In this document: positions 7,994 through 17,702 of the stretch, piece by piece
How the letters are laid out: the number at the start of each line of letters is the position of its first letter
Numbering within the stretch: the first letter of the stretch is position 1
DNA from: Thalassotalea euphylliae
GTDB lineage: Bacteria; Pseudomonadota; Gammaproteobacteria; Enterobacterales; Alteromonadaceae
Direction of reading: 5' to 3'
DNA length: 64,000 nucleotides
Assembly (NCBI RefSeq): GCF_003390375.1
Contig: NZ_QUOT01000001.1
Span: forward strand, 3,286,001 to 3,350,000
Program-made: the position numbers and the translations under genes
The notes under the pieces: model-generated
Told to the model about the DNA's origin: nothing
The model's input: the letters and a program-made list of their open reading frames with translations, nothing else
Database searches by the model: none

Positions 7994-10900
7994 TTGAATA
8001 TAACGGCATTTTCTAACAGGTGGTTAAATCGGCTCTACAAGTGTATCGCCATACTCTTGGTTGTCGTTGCCGTATTGATCAGTGCCATGCGCTTGTTACT
8101 GCCTTATATGCAAAATTATCGGGCAGAACTTCAAAACCATATTAATACGACCTACAACACCAATATTCACATTGGTGCGCTAACCATGGATTGGCAAAAA
8201 GTTGGGCCTGTTTTAGTCGCTAACAATGTTCGCTTGGTTGATACCGAATCAGCCGTTGTCTTTATCGAACATTTAGACATTAAAGTTAACTTTTGGCGCA
8301 GTATTCAACATCGCACCTTGGTGACAAGGGGACTGACACTAGACGGCGCTAAAGTCGTGATAGATACGACTAAACTTGCCAACAACGGCATCAGCACCGA
8401 AGACAGCTCAAATTACGACCGTTTATCTGACATTTTCCTGCTACACGTTAGCAATTTTTCATTAACCAATAGCCAAGTTGTGGTGCGAACGGCTAGTGGT
8501 GACAAAAAACTCGCCCTTAAACACCTTAACTGGCTTAACCAAGGTAATCGTCACCGCGCTAGTGGTGAGGTGTTAGCTCAAGGCTTAGCAACCAATACCG
8601 CCAAAGTATTGGTTGATTTTACCGGTAGTGAAGTGGCGGATATGTCAGGCCAAATCTACTTGCAAGGGCAGCGTGTTAACGTCACACCATGGCTAGATCG
8701 TGCCTTAATCCTAGAAAATGATAAAACCTACTCTGAGCTTAATTGGCAATCTTGGCTGACCATAGACAATGGCCTAGCCAGTAACTTACTCGTTTCAATC
8801 GAAGACTCTAAACTACGCTGGATAGTGGACGAGCAAGAGCATGAAGTACAACTTAAAGAAGCGTTGCTCAATGCTGACATTTTAGGTGATCGTATTGTCT
8901 TAAATTCTGCGCCAATTAATGTCGAAGTGAGCGGCCAAGCTTGGCAACCAATCTACCTCAATGCTGATGTGATTGGTGACGAAGTTGACGCTTATCTCTC
9001 TGGTCTAGATATCGCTGGCGTAAGCGAACTGCTGCCGTTATTTGTGGACTCACCAAAGCTTTCAGCAACACTTGCTCAGCTTAGCCCAAGTGGGCAACTA
9101 AGTGATATTCACATTCGCCGCTTGTCAGGTGAATTTGCCGCAACGGCTGAGCTAATTGATTATCAGCAGAATTATGCAAACGGAATTCCGGGCGTTGGCC
9201 GACTTAATGCCAGTGTTATTGCACAGGGTAAGCAAGTCATCGCTCAGCTAAAGGCAAGCGATAGCCAATTGGACTTTGCCGAGCACTTTAAACAGCCTAT
9301 TGCTTTTACTGAGCTGGCGGCCAATTTATCTGCCCAATTTGGTGATAATGGCCTGAACTTAAATGTCGACAGCTTTGATTTTGTTGCACCTAACATTGCA
9401 TTAGCAGGTAAAGTGAATATTGCGGTGCCTAAAGGTGGTAATGCGAGCATGGCGCTACTGGCAAATATTGAACGTGCAAATGTGCAGCAAGTTAATTTGT
9501 ATTACCCACACCGCTTAATGGGTGACGATCTCGTTAACTATCTCGATCGCAGTTTAATTGATGGACAAATTAGCTCGGGTCAGGTGTTGTTTAATGGAGC
9601 CTTTCGCGATTTTCCGTTTAACGAGCAGCAAGGTATTTTTGTTGTTGATGCTGAGCTAAGCAATGCCACGTTTGCTTTCGACACCAAATGGCCAGCCATT
9701 GAGCAAATGGATGCCAATTTAAACTTTACCAATAATGGTATGTTGATAACGGCGCGCGAAGGTAGCCTGACGGGTTTAAATGTTGCAGGTGTTACCGCTG
9801 AAATTGCTGATCTCAGCAAAGAGCAATTACTACTGGTATCAGCAGACATTAACCAAGAGTCACCTGCCAATGTCACGCAATTAATGCAGCAAAGCCCACT
9901 GAAAAAGAGTGTGGGTGAAGTGCTGACGACACTGCAGATTAGTAATCCAATATCCGGTAAATTCGATCTATCGCTGCCACTTAAGGATATTAAAGGAGTG
10001 ATGGCGAAAGGCTACGTTGACTTTATTGATAACCAACTAGAGTTAACTAAACCCGAGATGTCATTCGCTAACGTTAATGGTCGGCTGACCTACCAAAATG
10101 ACATAATTGATACTCAGGACTTATCGTTGAAATGGCGTAATATGCCGCTGAGCATTGAAGTGACTGGCCGTGACCAGCAAGACTATTATCAAACCTTGTT
10201 GGCAATTAAAGGTGACTGGGCAGCTGAGGAGTGGTTGGCACAAGTACCAGATCCGCTAAAACCCTATGCGGATGGGCAATTGAATTGGCTAGGCCAAGTG
10301 GCGTTGAATTCGCATCGCGGTGGTGGCTTTAGCTACGAAGCCGATATTACCAGTGACTTATTGACGACAGCGCTTAATTTGCCAGCACCATATGGTAAAG
10401 CTAAGCAATCGTCATTACCGTTAACAGCGAAAGTAACAGGGCAGTTGGATAAATCGACGGTTTCTGTCAGTGCTGGCGAAGAGCTCAGTTTTTATGGCGT
10501 GCTTAGCCATAGTGAAACACAGTTTCAGCGTTCTCACTTAGTATTGGGTAATGACACCATGTTGTTGCCGATGAATGGTTTTCACATCACAACTAAGCTT
10601 GCTTTTGCCGACATACAGGCGTGGCAGCCTTTTATTGACGACATTCTAAAAAGTTTACCGAAAAGTAGTAAAGATAATAAAACCGCCAGTTTATTTCCTG
10701 CGCCAGAGCGAATTCGCGGTAATATTGACCAACTTGATGTCTTAGGGCAATCGCTCACCAATGTATCTTTTAACCTGCTTGATGAAAAAAATTGGTGGTT
10801 ACTCAGGCTCAATGCCAAAGAGGCGCGTAGCGAGATAAAATTCTTCCCGAATTGGCACGAACAAGGGCTTGAAGTTGATGCTGATTTTATTCATTTAGCG

Positions 10901-12043
10901 GCTGATATGGGCGACCAAGGAATCGCAGATGAAGGCGCTAAAACAAGCGCAAATGAAGCCTCAGATAAGAACCAAACTACACAGCCGCCAGTTGAATTAA
11001 CCTATCAAGAGCGTTTGGCATTATTTAACAGTATTCCGAAGTTAGATGTGGTGTGTGATAGCTGTAAACTGGGCAAACTAGATTTTGGTCAAGTGAGTTT
11101 TCAGCTTAAACACAATGGTGACAAGTTAAACTTGGAAAACTTTAAAGCCAAACGCGATAAATCTAAGCTTGAGCTTGCCGGTTTTTGGCAGTTAAGCCCT
11201 GAGCAGTCAATGACTGAGCTAACCGGCAAAATTAATATTAAAGAGCTTGAGCGTGAGTTTGATAAATTTGATTACGCCAGTGTGATTAAAGATAGCGGCA
11301 TGGCAGCCGACTATGATGTTTATTGGCAAGGCGGCCCAACTGAATTTAGTTTAGCCAAACTCAATGGCCAAGCATCGATTGATATTGATGATGGTTACTT
11401 AAGTGAAGTGAGCGACAAAGGCGCACGTATTTTCTCTGTGCTGAGCTTACAATCACTGGTGCGTAAACTCACCTTAGATTTTCGCGATATTTTCTCTGAT
11501 GGCATGTTCTACACCTATATTCGCGCCGACGCACAAGTTAAAGATGGGGTCTTGTATACCGACAATATGCGCATGAAAGGCGCAGCGGGTGACCTATCGG
11601 TGAAAGGCAATACTGAACTGGCGGCAGGTATTCTCGACTATCGCATGAGCTACAAGCCGAATTTAACTTCAAGCTTACCAGTACTCGCGTGGATCGCCAC
11701 TTTAAACCCAGCAGTCTTCCTTGCTGGTGTCGCTATTGACGAGGTATTTACCTCAAAGGTGGTGTCAGAGTTTAATTTTGAACTGACCGGCAGTGTTAAC
11801 GATCCTAGCTTTAAAGAAGTTAACCGCAAAAGCCGTGATGTGAGTGTTGGCCGCTCTACGCCGCCAACATTTGTCGAAAATAAGCCGACAATGCCAGCTA
11901 AGCCAGCAGAGCCGGAAGATATTATGCCAGAAGGTCAGCTTGATGAATTTATCCCACCGACACCGCTTGATTTAAACCTTAATCTGGTTCCTAATTTAGG
12001 CTCTAACTCAAGCCCTAACTTGAATATGTACAATAATGGCTAA
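7994..12043 (+). CDS. yhdP: YhdP family AsmA-like protein, probable lipid transporter
   Basis: Very large (1349 residues) inner-membrane-anchored periplasmic protein. In E. coli YhdP works with TamB and YdbH in moving phospholipid to the outer membrane. One N-terminal transmembrane helix at about 17-38 (CIAILLVVVAVLISAM) is followed by long repetitive beta-rich sequence (DUF3971) and an AsmA-like C-terminal region with MRMKGAAGDLSVKGNTEL and VAGVAIDEVFTSKV-type sequence. The start is TTG 7994, preceded by a weak AGG; no ATG upstream of the membrane helix is in frame. The C-terminus is proline- and asparagine-rich. The stop overlaps the start of the next gene by 8 bases. Confidence 0.93.
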   Translation: MNITAFSNRWLNRLYKCIAILLVVVAVLISAMRLLLPYMQNYRAELQNHINTTYNTNIHIGALTMDWQKVGPVLVANNVRLVDTESAVVFIEHLDIKVNFWRSIQHRTLVTRGLTLDGAKVVIDTTKLANNGISTEDSSNYDRLSDIFLLHVSNFSLTNSQVVVRTASGDKKLALKHLNWLNQGNRHRASGEVLAQGLATNTAKVLVDFTGSEVADMSGQIYLQGQRVNVTPWLDRALILENDKTYSELNWQSWLTIDNGLASNLLVSIEDSKLRWIVDEQEHEVQLKEALLNADILGDRIVLNSAPINVEVSGQAWQPIYLNADVIGDEVDAYLSGLDIAGVSELLPLFVDSPKLSATLAQLSPSGQLSDIHIRRLSGEFAATAELIDYQQNYANGIPGVGRLNASVIAQGKQVIAQLKASDSQLDFAEHFKQPIAFTELAANLSAQFGDNGLNLNVDSFDFVAPNIALAGKVNIAVPKGGNASMALLANIERANVQQVNLYYPHRLMGDDLVNYLDRSLIDGQISSGQVLFNGAFRDFPFNEQQGIFVVDAELSNATFAFDTKWPAIEQMDANLNFTNNGMLITAREGSLTGLNVAGVTAEIADLSKEQLLLVSADINQESPANVTQLMQQSPLKKSVGEVLTTLQISNPISGKFDLSLPLKDIKGVMAKGYVDFIDNQLELTKPEMSFANVNGRLTYQNDIIDTQDLSLKWRNMPLSIEVTGRDQQDYYQTLLAIKGDWAAEEWLAQVPDPLKPYADGQLNWLGQVALNSHRGGGFSYEADITSDLLTTALNLPAPYGKAKQSSLPLTAKVTGQLDKSTVSVSAGEELSFYGVLSHSETQFQRSHLVLGNDTMLLPMNGFHITTKLAFADIQAWQPFIDDILKSLPKSSKDNKTASLFPAPERIRGNIDQLDVLGQSLTNVSFNLLDEKNWWLLRLNAKEARSEIKFFPNWHEQGLEVDADFIHLAADMGDQGIADEGAKTSANEASDKNQTTQPPVELTYQERLALFNSIPKLDVVCDSCKLGKLDFGQVSFQLKHNGDKLNLENFKAKRDKSKLELAGFWQLSPEQSMTELTGKINIKELEREFDKFDYASVIKDSGMAADYDVYWQGGPTEFSLAKLNGQASIDIDDGYLSEVSDKGARIFSVLSLQSLVRKLTLDFRDIFSDGMFYTYIRADAQVKDGVLYTDNMRMKGAAGDLSVKGNTELAAGILDYRMSYKPNLTSSLPVLAWIATLNPAVFLAGVAIDEVFTSKVVSEFNFELTGSVNDPSFKEVNRKSRDVSVGRSTPPTFVENKPTMPAKPAEPEDIMPEGQLDEFIPPTPLDLNLNLVPNLGSNSSPNLNMYNNG

Positions 12044-12926
12044 GCAAACAGTTTGCCTCTCGGCGGTGCAAATGTGCGCCATACCGGATATTGATGCCAA
12101 TCTAGCGCAAATTGCTGAGCAACTGACGGTGCTGACAAACAAGGGTGATAGCCATGCGGCTGCTAGTGTGACTAGTAACGCAGAAGTTAGTCATATTGTG
12201 CTACTGCCAGAATGTTGCCTTTACTTTGGTGGTAAAGAGCAAGATCAATTGCTGCTTGCCCATAATGCTGAGCAGCAGGCGAAGATATTTCAAGGGCTTG
12301 CTGCATTAGCTGAGCGCTATCAAGTGTATTTGCTTGCGGGTAGCTTACCAACGCCTGCCAATACAATTGACAAGTTTTACAATACGTCGTGTTTATTCTC
12401 ACCGCAGGGTAAATTGCTCGGTGACTACCAAAAATTGCATTTGTTCGATGTCAGTGTTGCTGACAATGAAAAAAATTACCAAGAGTCACGCTACACAGCA
12501 GCAGGGGAGCAAACGAGCTGTATAGCGCTACCTTTTGCCCAATTAGGTTTATCAATCTGCTATGATGTTCGCTTTCCTGAGTTATATCGCCAATTAGCGG
12601 ACCAAGGCGCGGATATCATTACCGTTCCAGCTGCGTTTACTCGAGTGACCGGTAAAGCGCATTGGCAAACATTACTGCAAGCAAGGGCGATTGAAAACCA
12701 AGTTTATATTATTGCTGCTGGCCAAGAAGGCGTGCATGCTAATGGCAGAGAAACCTGGGGGCATTCGATGATCATCAGCCCTTGGGGTGAAATATTAGCC
12801 GAACAGGAAGCGGGTATTGGCGTGATTAGTGCCGACTTTGATCCTGATTTGTTGGCGCAAGTAAGAAACAGTATTCCGGTTCGCCAACACAACCGATTTA
12901 AAACAGAGTTAATCCATGATGAATAA
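12036..12926 (+). CDS. Carbon-nitrogen hydrolase, Nit1/NitFhit-like amidase
   Basis: Nitrilase-superfamily amidase of 296 residues. The Glu-Lys-Cys triad can be placed: Glu in VLLPECCLYFG, Lys in YQKLHLFDV, and Cys175 in LGLSICYDVRFPELYR. The DVRFPE signature is typical of the Nit1/YbeM branch, whose known activity is deamination of deaminated glutathione, a metabolite-repair step. That substrate is a family-level inference. The ATG overlaps the yhdP stop and the end overlaps tldD by 11 bases, so the three genes form one translationally coupled unit. Confidence 0.93.
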   Translation: MAKQTVCLSAVQMCAIPDIDANLAQIAEQLTVLTNKGDSHAAASVTSNAEVSHIVLLPECCLYFGGKEQDQLLLAHNAEQQAKIFQGLAALAERYQVYLLAGSLPTPANTIDKFYNTSCLFSPQGKLLGDYQKLHLFDVSVADNEKNYQESRYTAAGEQTSCIALPFAQLGLSICYDVRFPELYRQLADQGADIITVPAAFTRVTGKAHWQTLLQARAIENQVYIIAAGQEGVHANGRETWGHSMIISPWGEILAEQEAGIGVISADFDPDLLAQVRNSIPVRQHNRFKTELIHDE

Positions 12927-14358
12927 AGTTGAGCAAGTGTTACTTGCAGATAGTCAGTTAGACCGCAGTGCGTTAACCGACACCCTCAGTCAAATCCACC
13001 AACATCAAGTGGACTTTGCGGATTTATATTTTCAATCATCACGTCATGAATCGTGGATGCTTGAAGACGGCATTGTTAAAGAAGGCTCATACAATATTGA
13101 GCGTGGCGTCGGTATACGTGCGATTTCAGGCGAAAAAACGGGTTTTGCATACTCGGATGATATTTCACTACAAGCATTAGACAAAGCAGCCAACGCTGCG
13201 CGTGGCATTGCGGCAATTGGTCAGCATGGCAAGGTACAAGTTTTTAGCGATGTGAGCAGTGAAACGATTTATCATGCGATTGACCCACTAGCGAGCTTAA
13301 GCCAAGAAAAGAAAATCGCACTGATGCATGAGGTTGAAGCACATGCACGCAGTGTCGATAGTCGAGTTAGCCAAGTGATTGTCAGTTTATCTGGCGTTTA
13401 TGAACATGTGTTAGTCGCAGCTACTGATGGCACCTTTGCAACCGATATTCGCCCGCTTGTTCGTTTAAATTGTTCGGTACTTGTTGAGTCTAACGGTAAG
13501 CGTGAGCGCGGTAGTTCAGGTGGTGGTGCCCGCACTGACTATAGCTATTTCTTTGAAGCCCAAGGGGATAAGCCAAGATATAAGTTTTACGCAGAAGAAG
13601 CTGTGCGCCAAGCGGTGGTTAATTTAGATGCCATTGATGCCCCTGCTGGTAGCTTCCCTGTCGTTTTAGGTGCTGGTTGGCCGGGCGTATTATTACACGA
13701 GGCGGTTGGTCATGGTCTTGAGGGTGACTTTAACCGCAAAGGTTCGTCAGCATTCTCTGGCAAAGTAGGTCAGCAAGTAGCATCTAGCCTGTGCACTATT
13801 GTTGATGATGGCACCTTGGCAGATCGTCGAGGCTCATTAAATATTGATGATGAAGGGACACCAGGCCAATACAACGTACTGATTGAAGACGGTATTTTAA
13901 AAGGCTATATGCAAGACAAGCACAATGCTGGCTTAATGGGCGTTGCACCAACGGGTAATGGTCGTCGCGAGTCCTACGCGCACCTGCCTATGCCACGCAT
14001 GACCAACACTTACATGCTTGCTGGTGAGTCTTCACCAGAAGACATTATTAAGTCAGTGAAAAAGGGGATTTACGCGCCTAATTTTGCGGGTGGTCAGGTA
14101 GATATTACCTCTGGTAAGTTCGTATTCACTAGCGCTGAAGCTTATCTCATTGAAGACGGTGAAATTACCTCGCCAGTCAAAGGGGCAACCTTAATTGGCA
14201 GTGGCCCTGAATCCATGCAAAAAGTGAGCATGGTGGGTAATGACTTAGCCTTAGACGCTGGCGTTGGAGTATGCGGTAAAGACGGTCAAAGCGTCCCGGT
14301 TGGTGTTGGCCAACCGACATTAAAAGTCGATGAGATGACAGTTGGTGGTACTCAATAA
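12916..14358 (+). CDS. tldD: Metalloprotease TldD
   Basis: TldD pairs with TldE (PmbA) in a heterodimeric zinc protease that degrades unfolded peptides and matures some modified peptides. The 480-residue length is standard. The metal-binding HEAVGH motif is at residues 261-266, followed by GLEGDFNRKGSSAFSGK, and the family end with SVPVGVGQPTLKVDEMTVGGT is intact. tldE/pmbA is not in the window; it is usually elsewhere near yjgA. A strong terminator follows and closes the yhdP-nit-tldD unit. Confidence 0.97.
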   Translation: MMNKVEQVLLADSQLDRSALTDTLSQIHQHQVDFADLYFQSSRHESWMLEDGIVKEGSYNIERGVGIRAISGEKTGFAYSDDISLQALDKAANAARGIAAIGQHGKVQVFSDVSSETIYHAIDPLASLSQEKKIALMHEVEAHARSVDSRVSQVIVSLSGVYEHVLVAATDGTFATDIRPLVRLNCSVLVESNGKRERGSSGGGARTDYSYFFEAQGDKPRYKFYAEEAVRQAVVNLDAIDAPAGSFPVVLGAGWPGVLLHEAVGHGLEGDFNRKGSSAFSGKVGQQVASSLCTIVDDGTLADRRGSLNIDDEGTPGQYNVLIEDGILKGYMQDKHNAGLMGVAPTGNGRRESYAHLPMPRMTNTYMLAGESSPEDIIKSVKKGIYAPNFAGGQVDITSGKFVFTSAEAYLIEDGEITSPVKGATLIGSGPESMQKVSMVGNDLALDAGVGVCGKDGQSVPVGVGQPTLKVDEMTVGGTQ

Positions 14359-14383
14359 TCGCATTTATGATGGTTAACACTAA

Positions 14384-14406
14384 GGCTGCTTTTGCAGCCT
14401 TTTTTT
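14384..14406 (+). terminator. Intrinsic terminator after tldD
   Basis: A perfect 6-bp stem GGCTGC/GCAGCC with loop TTTT is followed by a run of seven T. Confidence 0.92.
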
Positions 14407-14558
14407 ATGAACTAAAGTCACAGCGTATAAGATGAGTTGTAACGACTTGTTACGCTTTGTCATTTTATCGCATAAATTATCGCGTTAAACTTATCGGGCT
14501 CCCGTCGCGAGCAGAGATTGGTTACCCTGTGCGGCGAAAACGAAAACTAGAGCCTGCC

Positions 14559-17500
14559 ATGAATTTAACCCGAGCCGCATTAAAAAATCCTGCCGCAATT
14601 ATTGTCGTTGCTGCCTTAATTATGGTGTTTGGTCTGTTAAGCGTGACTAAACTACCCATTCAGCTGACACCGGATATTGAACAGCCTCAAATCTCGATTT
14701 TTACTGGCTGGCGAAGTGCTGCGCCAGAAGAAATGGAATCCGTCATTATTGAGCCGCTGGAAAATGCCGTCAAAAATACGCAAGGAGTGACTAAAGTAAC
14801 CACCTTTATCCAGCGTGGCTCAGGTAATATCACCCTTACCTTTGACGTGGGTGCCGATATGCAGAAGGCGATGCTTGAGGTGATTAACAACCTTAACCAA
14901 GCGCCACCACTGCCGCTTGATGCGATTGAGCCGGTGGTATCTGCTGGCGGCGGGCGAGGTGGGCCACAAACCGCGTCATTGCTGATCAAAACCTTACCTG
15001 ATAACCCCAATCGCGATCTCGGCCAATACCAAAAGCTGATTGAAGATGTGGTGAAGCCGCGTTTTGCGCGTATTCCGGGGTTAGCGCAAGTGAATTTAGC
15101 CAGTCATCGTCCACGAGAATTAAGGGTAACCTTTGACCCGCTGCGTGCCGCTTCTCTTGGTTTACCTATCGCTGATATTAGCGCCACTATCGCACGAGCA
15201 AACGACGTTTCGGCAGGTACGGCTGATGTAGGACGACGCCAATATACCGTGCGCTTTGCTGGCAAGTATGATGTCGATAACCTCACCGAGATGATTGTTG
15301 GTTATAGCGGTAATCGCCCGATTTATTTAAAAGACATCGCAACAGTAGAAAACACCTTAGTTGATCGCAACGGCTTTAGCCTGCGCAGCGGTCAACCGGC
15401 TTATTACTTCACCTTAACAAGGCAAAATGATGCCAATACCGTGGCGTTACTTGATGAAATAAACGTTGCGATTAAAGAGCTCAATGAAGGGCCAATGCGT
15501 GCCGCCGGTCTTACCATTGATTTAAGTTTTGATTCTTCTGTTCACATTCGCAATGCCTTAACACTGGTGAAAAGTAACCTAGGGCTTGGTGTGTTATTAG
15601 CGCTGATGATCCTGTGGTTATTCTTGCGTGGTATGCGCAACACATTAATTATTGCGACCACGATTCCTATCTCTTTGTTTGTGTCATTTGTTGCGTTAAG
15701 TATTTTTGAACGCAGCTTAAACGTAATTTCGTTGGCGGGTTTAGCATTTTCGGTTGGCTTGGTGCTTGATGCAGCCATTATTGTGCAAGAAAACATTGTA
15801 CGTATGCGTACCAATGGCTTGGATAACCACAAGGCTGTGCTTCGCGGTGCCATGCAAGTGACAGGTGCGCTGTTTGCTTCAACAGCGACAAGTGTCGCTA
15901 TTTTTCTGCCGATATTATTTATGGAAGGGATTGAAGGTCAGCTGTTCTCCGATTTGGCGTTAACTTTGTCGATAGCCGTTATTGCTTCGCTAGTGACGGC
16001 GATAACAGTATTGCCAATTGCCAGCAAGTTTTGGCTGAAAAATGTGAAAGAGTCTGACCCTTATGACCATTATTGGCAAAAGCTAACAAACTTAGTGATG
16101 CGCTTAACCAACTCGCGAATTAAACGCTACAGCTGGGTTGGCGTGTTGCTCGGTGGCTCTTTAGTGATAAGCGTAACTATGTTACCGAAAACTGATTTTA
16201 TGCCTCGTGCACCCATTGATGGCTTCTTTTACTCGCTAAACATGCCGCCAGGTGGCAATGTTGATTTTGTCGAAAATGAGATGGCCGCTTTAATCAAATC
16301 GCGTCTAGCGCCATATTTAGCTGGTGAGCAGCAACCTAAGATTAAGAGTTATAATTTCTATTCAAACGGCTCTGCCAATACTGGTGGCTTTATTTATGCC
16401 GACGACCCAACGCGGGTGGAAGAGCTGATGAACATAGTGCGTAACGAAATATTCAAAGGCTTACCTGATACACAAGCGTTTTTATTCCGTGGCTCTATGA
16501 TTAACGTTTCTGGTGGTGGTAATGGCCGCACGGTTGATATTGATATTTCAGGCCCTGATATTGAAGCCTTGATGTCAGTTGCGCAGGTTGGCATTGATGC
16601 GATAAACCAGAACATGGCAAATACCACAGCATTTCCGATGCCGAGCTTAAGCTTGGCAGAGCCTGAGCTTAAGTTAACGCCTGACGACCAACGCATTACC
16701 CAAGCAGGGTTAACTCGCCATGATGTTGCCAATGCGGTACGCGCATTTACCAGTGGTTTATTCATTAACGAGTACTTTGACGGTAACGATCGAGTCAATG
16801 TAATTTTGCGCGCCGATCAATGGCAAACGCCAGATGAGCTCGCCGCTTTACCTGTGTATTCACCGTTCGCAGGCATTCAAACCATAGGTGAGCTAACCCA
16901 GATTGAGCGCACCGCTGGGCCCACGCAACTGCGCCGTGTAGACGGTAAGCGCACGATCAGTATTCAAGTAACACCACCAGCAGATATGTCGTTGGAAGAA
17001 GCGCTTGCGATACTGAGCGAAAAAGTTGTACCCGCGATGCAGATAGATTTGCCAGATGACTCATCAATTTTGCTCAGTGGTAATGCCAATAAAATGGCCG
17101 CCGCGATCCAAGATATGATCCAAAACTTTGTGTTAGCACTGGTGATTCTATTTTTGTTGATGACGGCTTTGTTTAAGTCAGCAAAAGATAGCTTATTAGT
17201 GTTAATGGTAATGCCACTAGCCGTTGCTGGCGGTGTTTTAGCGTTAAATGGCTTGAACTTGTTTACCTATCAGTCATTAGATTTACTGACCATGATTGGC
17301 TTTATTATTTTACTTGGTCTAGTGGTTAACAATGCAATCTTATTGGTTGATCAAACTCGCCAAGCTGAACGCGAAGGGCTAACTCGTCGCCGCGCGGTAG
17401 CACAAGCAGTGCGAGTAAGAGCAAGACCTGTGTACATGAGTACCTTAACCAGTTTATTCGGCATGTTGCCGTTAATGCTAATGCCAGGTGTAGGTAGTGA

Positions 17501-17696
17501 AATTTATCGTGGCCTGGCTACCGTTATTGTTGGTGGCATGATGGTGAGTGCGCTATTCACCTTAGTGTTGTTTCCTGCATTACTGCGTTTTAATGAATCA
17601 GACAGCAAGGTTGATGGCAGCGACGATGAAAATAATACCAATGACAATATTGAGCCGTTGCACCCAACACCACAACTTAAAATTAGCAATCGCTAG
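14559..17696 (+). CDS. RND-family efflux transporter, inner-membrane permease
   Basis: Proton-driven export pump of the resistance-nodulation-division superfamily. I chose ATG 14559 (MNLTRAALKNPAAIIVV), since the open frame back to 14457 adds an unlikely basic leader; this gives 1045 residues. The topology is classical: helix 1 near 12-30, a large periplasmic loop, helices 2-6 at about 330-500, a second periplasmic loop, and helices 8-12 at about 835-1000. In helix 4 the proton-relay site reads GLVLDAAIIVQENI, with one Asp where AcrB has two; in helix 10 it reads GLVVNNAILLVDQ, with Asn where AcrB has Lys. The substrate is unknown. The adaptor gene follows instead of preceding, and no outer-membrane channel gene is nearby. 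Confidence 0.93.
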   Translation: MNLTRAALKNPAAIIVVAALIMVFGLLSVTKLPIQLTPDIEQPQISIFTGWRSAAPEEMESVIIEPLENAVKNTQGVTKVTTFIQRGSGNITLTFDVGADMQKAMLEVINNLNQAPPLPLDAIEPVVSAGGGRGGPQTASLLIKTLPDNPNRDLGQYQKLIEDVVKPRFARIPGLAQVNLASHRPRELRVTFDPLRAASLGLPIADISATIARANDVSAGTADVGRRQYTVRFAGKYDVDNLTEMIVGYSGNRPIYLKDIATVENTLVDRNGFSLRSGQPAYYFTLTRQNDANTVALLDEINVAIKELNEGPMRAAGLTIDLSFDSSVHIRNALTLVKSNLGLGVLLALMILWLFLRGMRNTLIIATTIPISLFVSFVALSIFERSLNVISLAGLAFSVGLVLDAAIIVQENIVRMRTNGLDNHKAVLRGAMQVTGALFASTATSVAIFLPILFMEGIEGQLFSDLALTLSIAVIASLVTAITVLPIASKFWLKNVKESDPYDHYWQKLTNLVMRLTNSRIKRYSWVGVLLGGSLVISVTMLPKTDFMPRAPIDGFFYSLNMPPGGNVDFVENEMAALIKSRLAPYLAGEQQPKIKSYNFYSNGSANTGGFIYADDPTRVEELMNIVRNEIFKGLPDTQAFLFRGSMINVSGGGNGRTVDIDISGPDIEALMSVAQVGIDAINQNMANTTAFPMPSLSLAEPELKLTPDDQRITQAGLTRHDVANAVRAFTSGLFINEYFDGNDRVNVILRADQWQTPDELAALPVYSPFAGIQTIGELTQIERTAGPTQLRRVDGKRTISIQVTPPADMSLEEALAILSEKVVPAMQIDLPDDSSILLSGNANKMAAAIQDMIQNFVLALVILFLLMTALFKSAKDSLLVLMVMPLAVAGGVLALNGLNLFTYQSLDLLTMIGFIILLGLVVNNAILLVDQTRQAEREGLTRRRAVAQAVRVRARPVYMSTLTSLFGMLPLMLMPGVGSEIYRGLATVIVGGMMVSALFTLVLFPALLRFNESDSKVDGSDDENNTNDNIEPLHPTPQLKISNR

Positions 17697-17702
17697 GAAT
17701 TT

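Noticed and set aside
14457..14558. N-terminal extension of the RND permease from 14457
   Set aside because: The 34 extra residues are basic and precede a typical RND N-terminus starting at ATG 14559.
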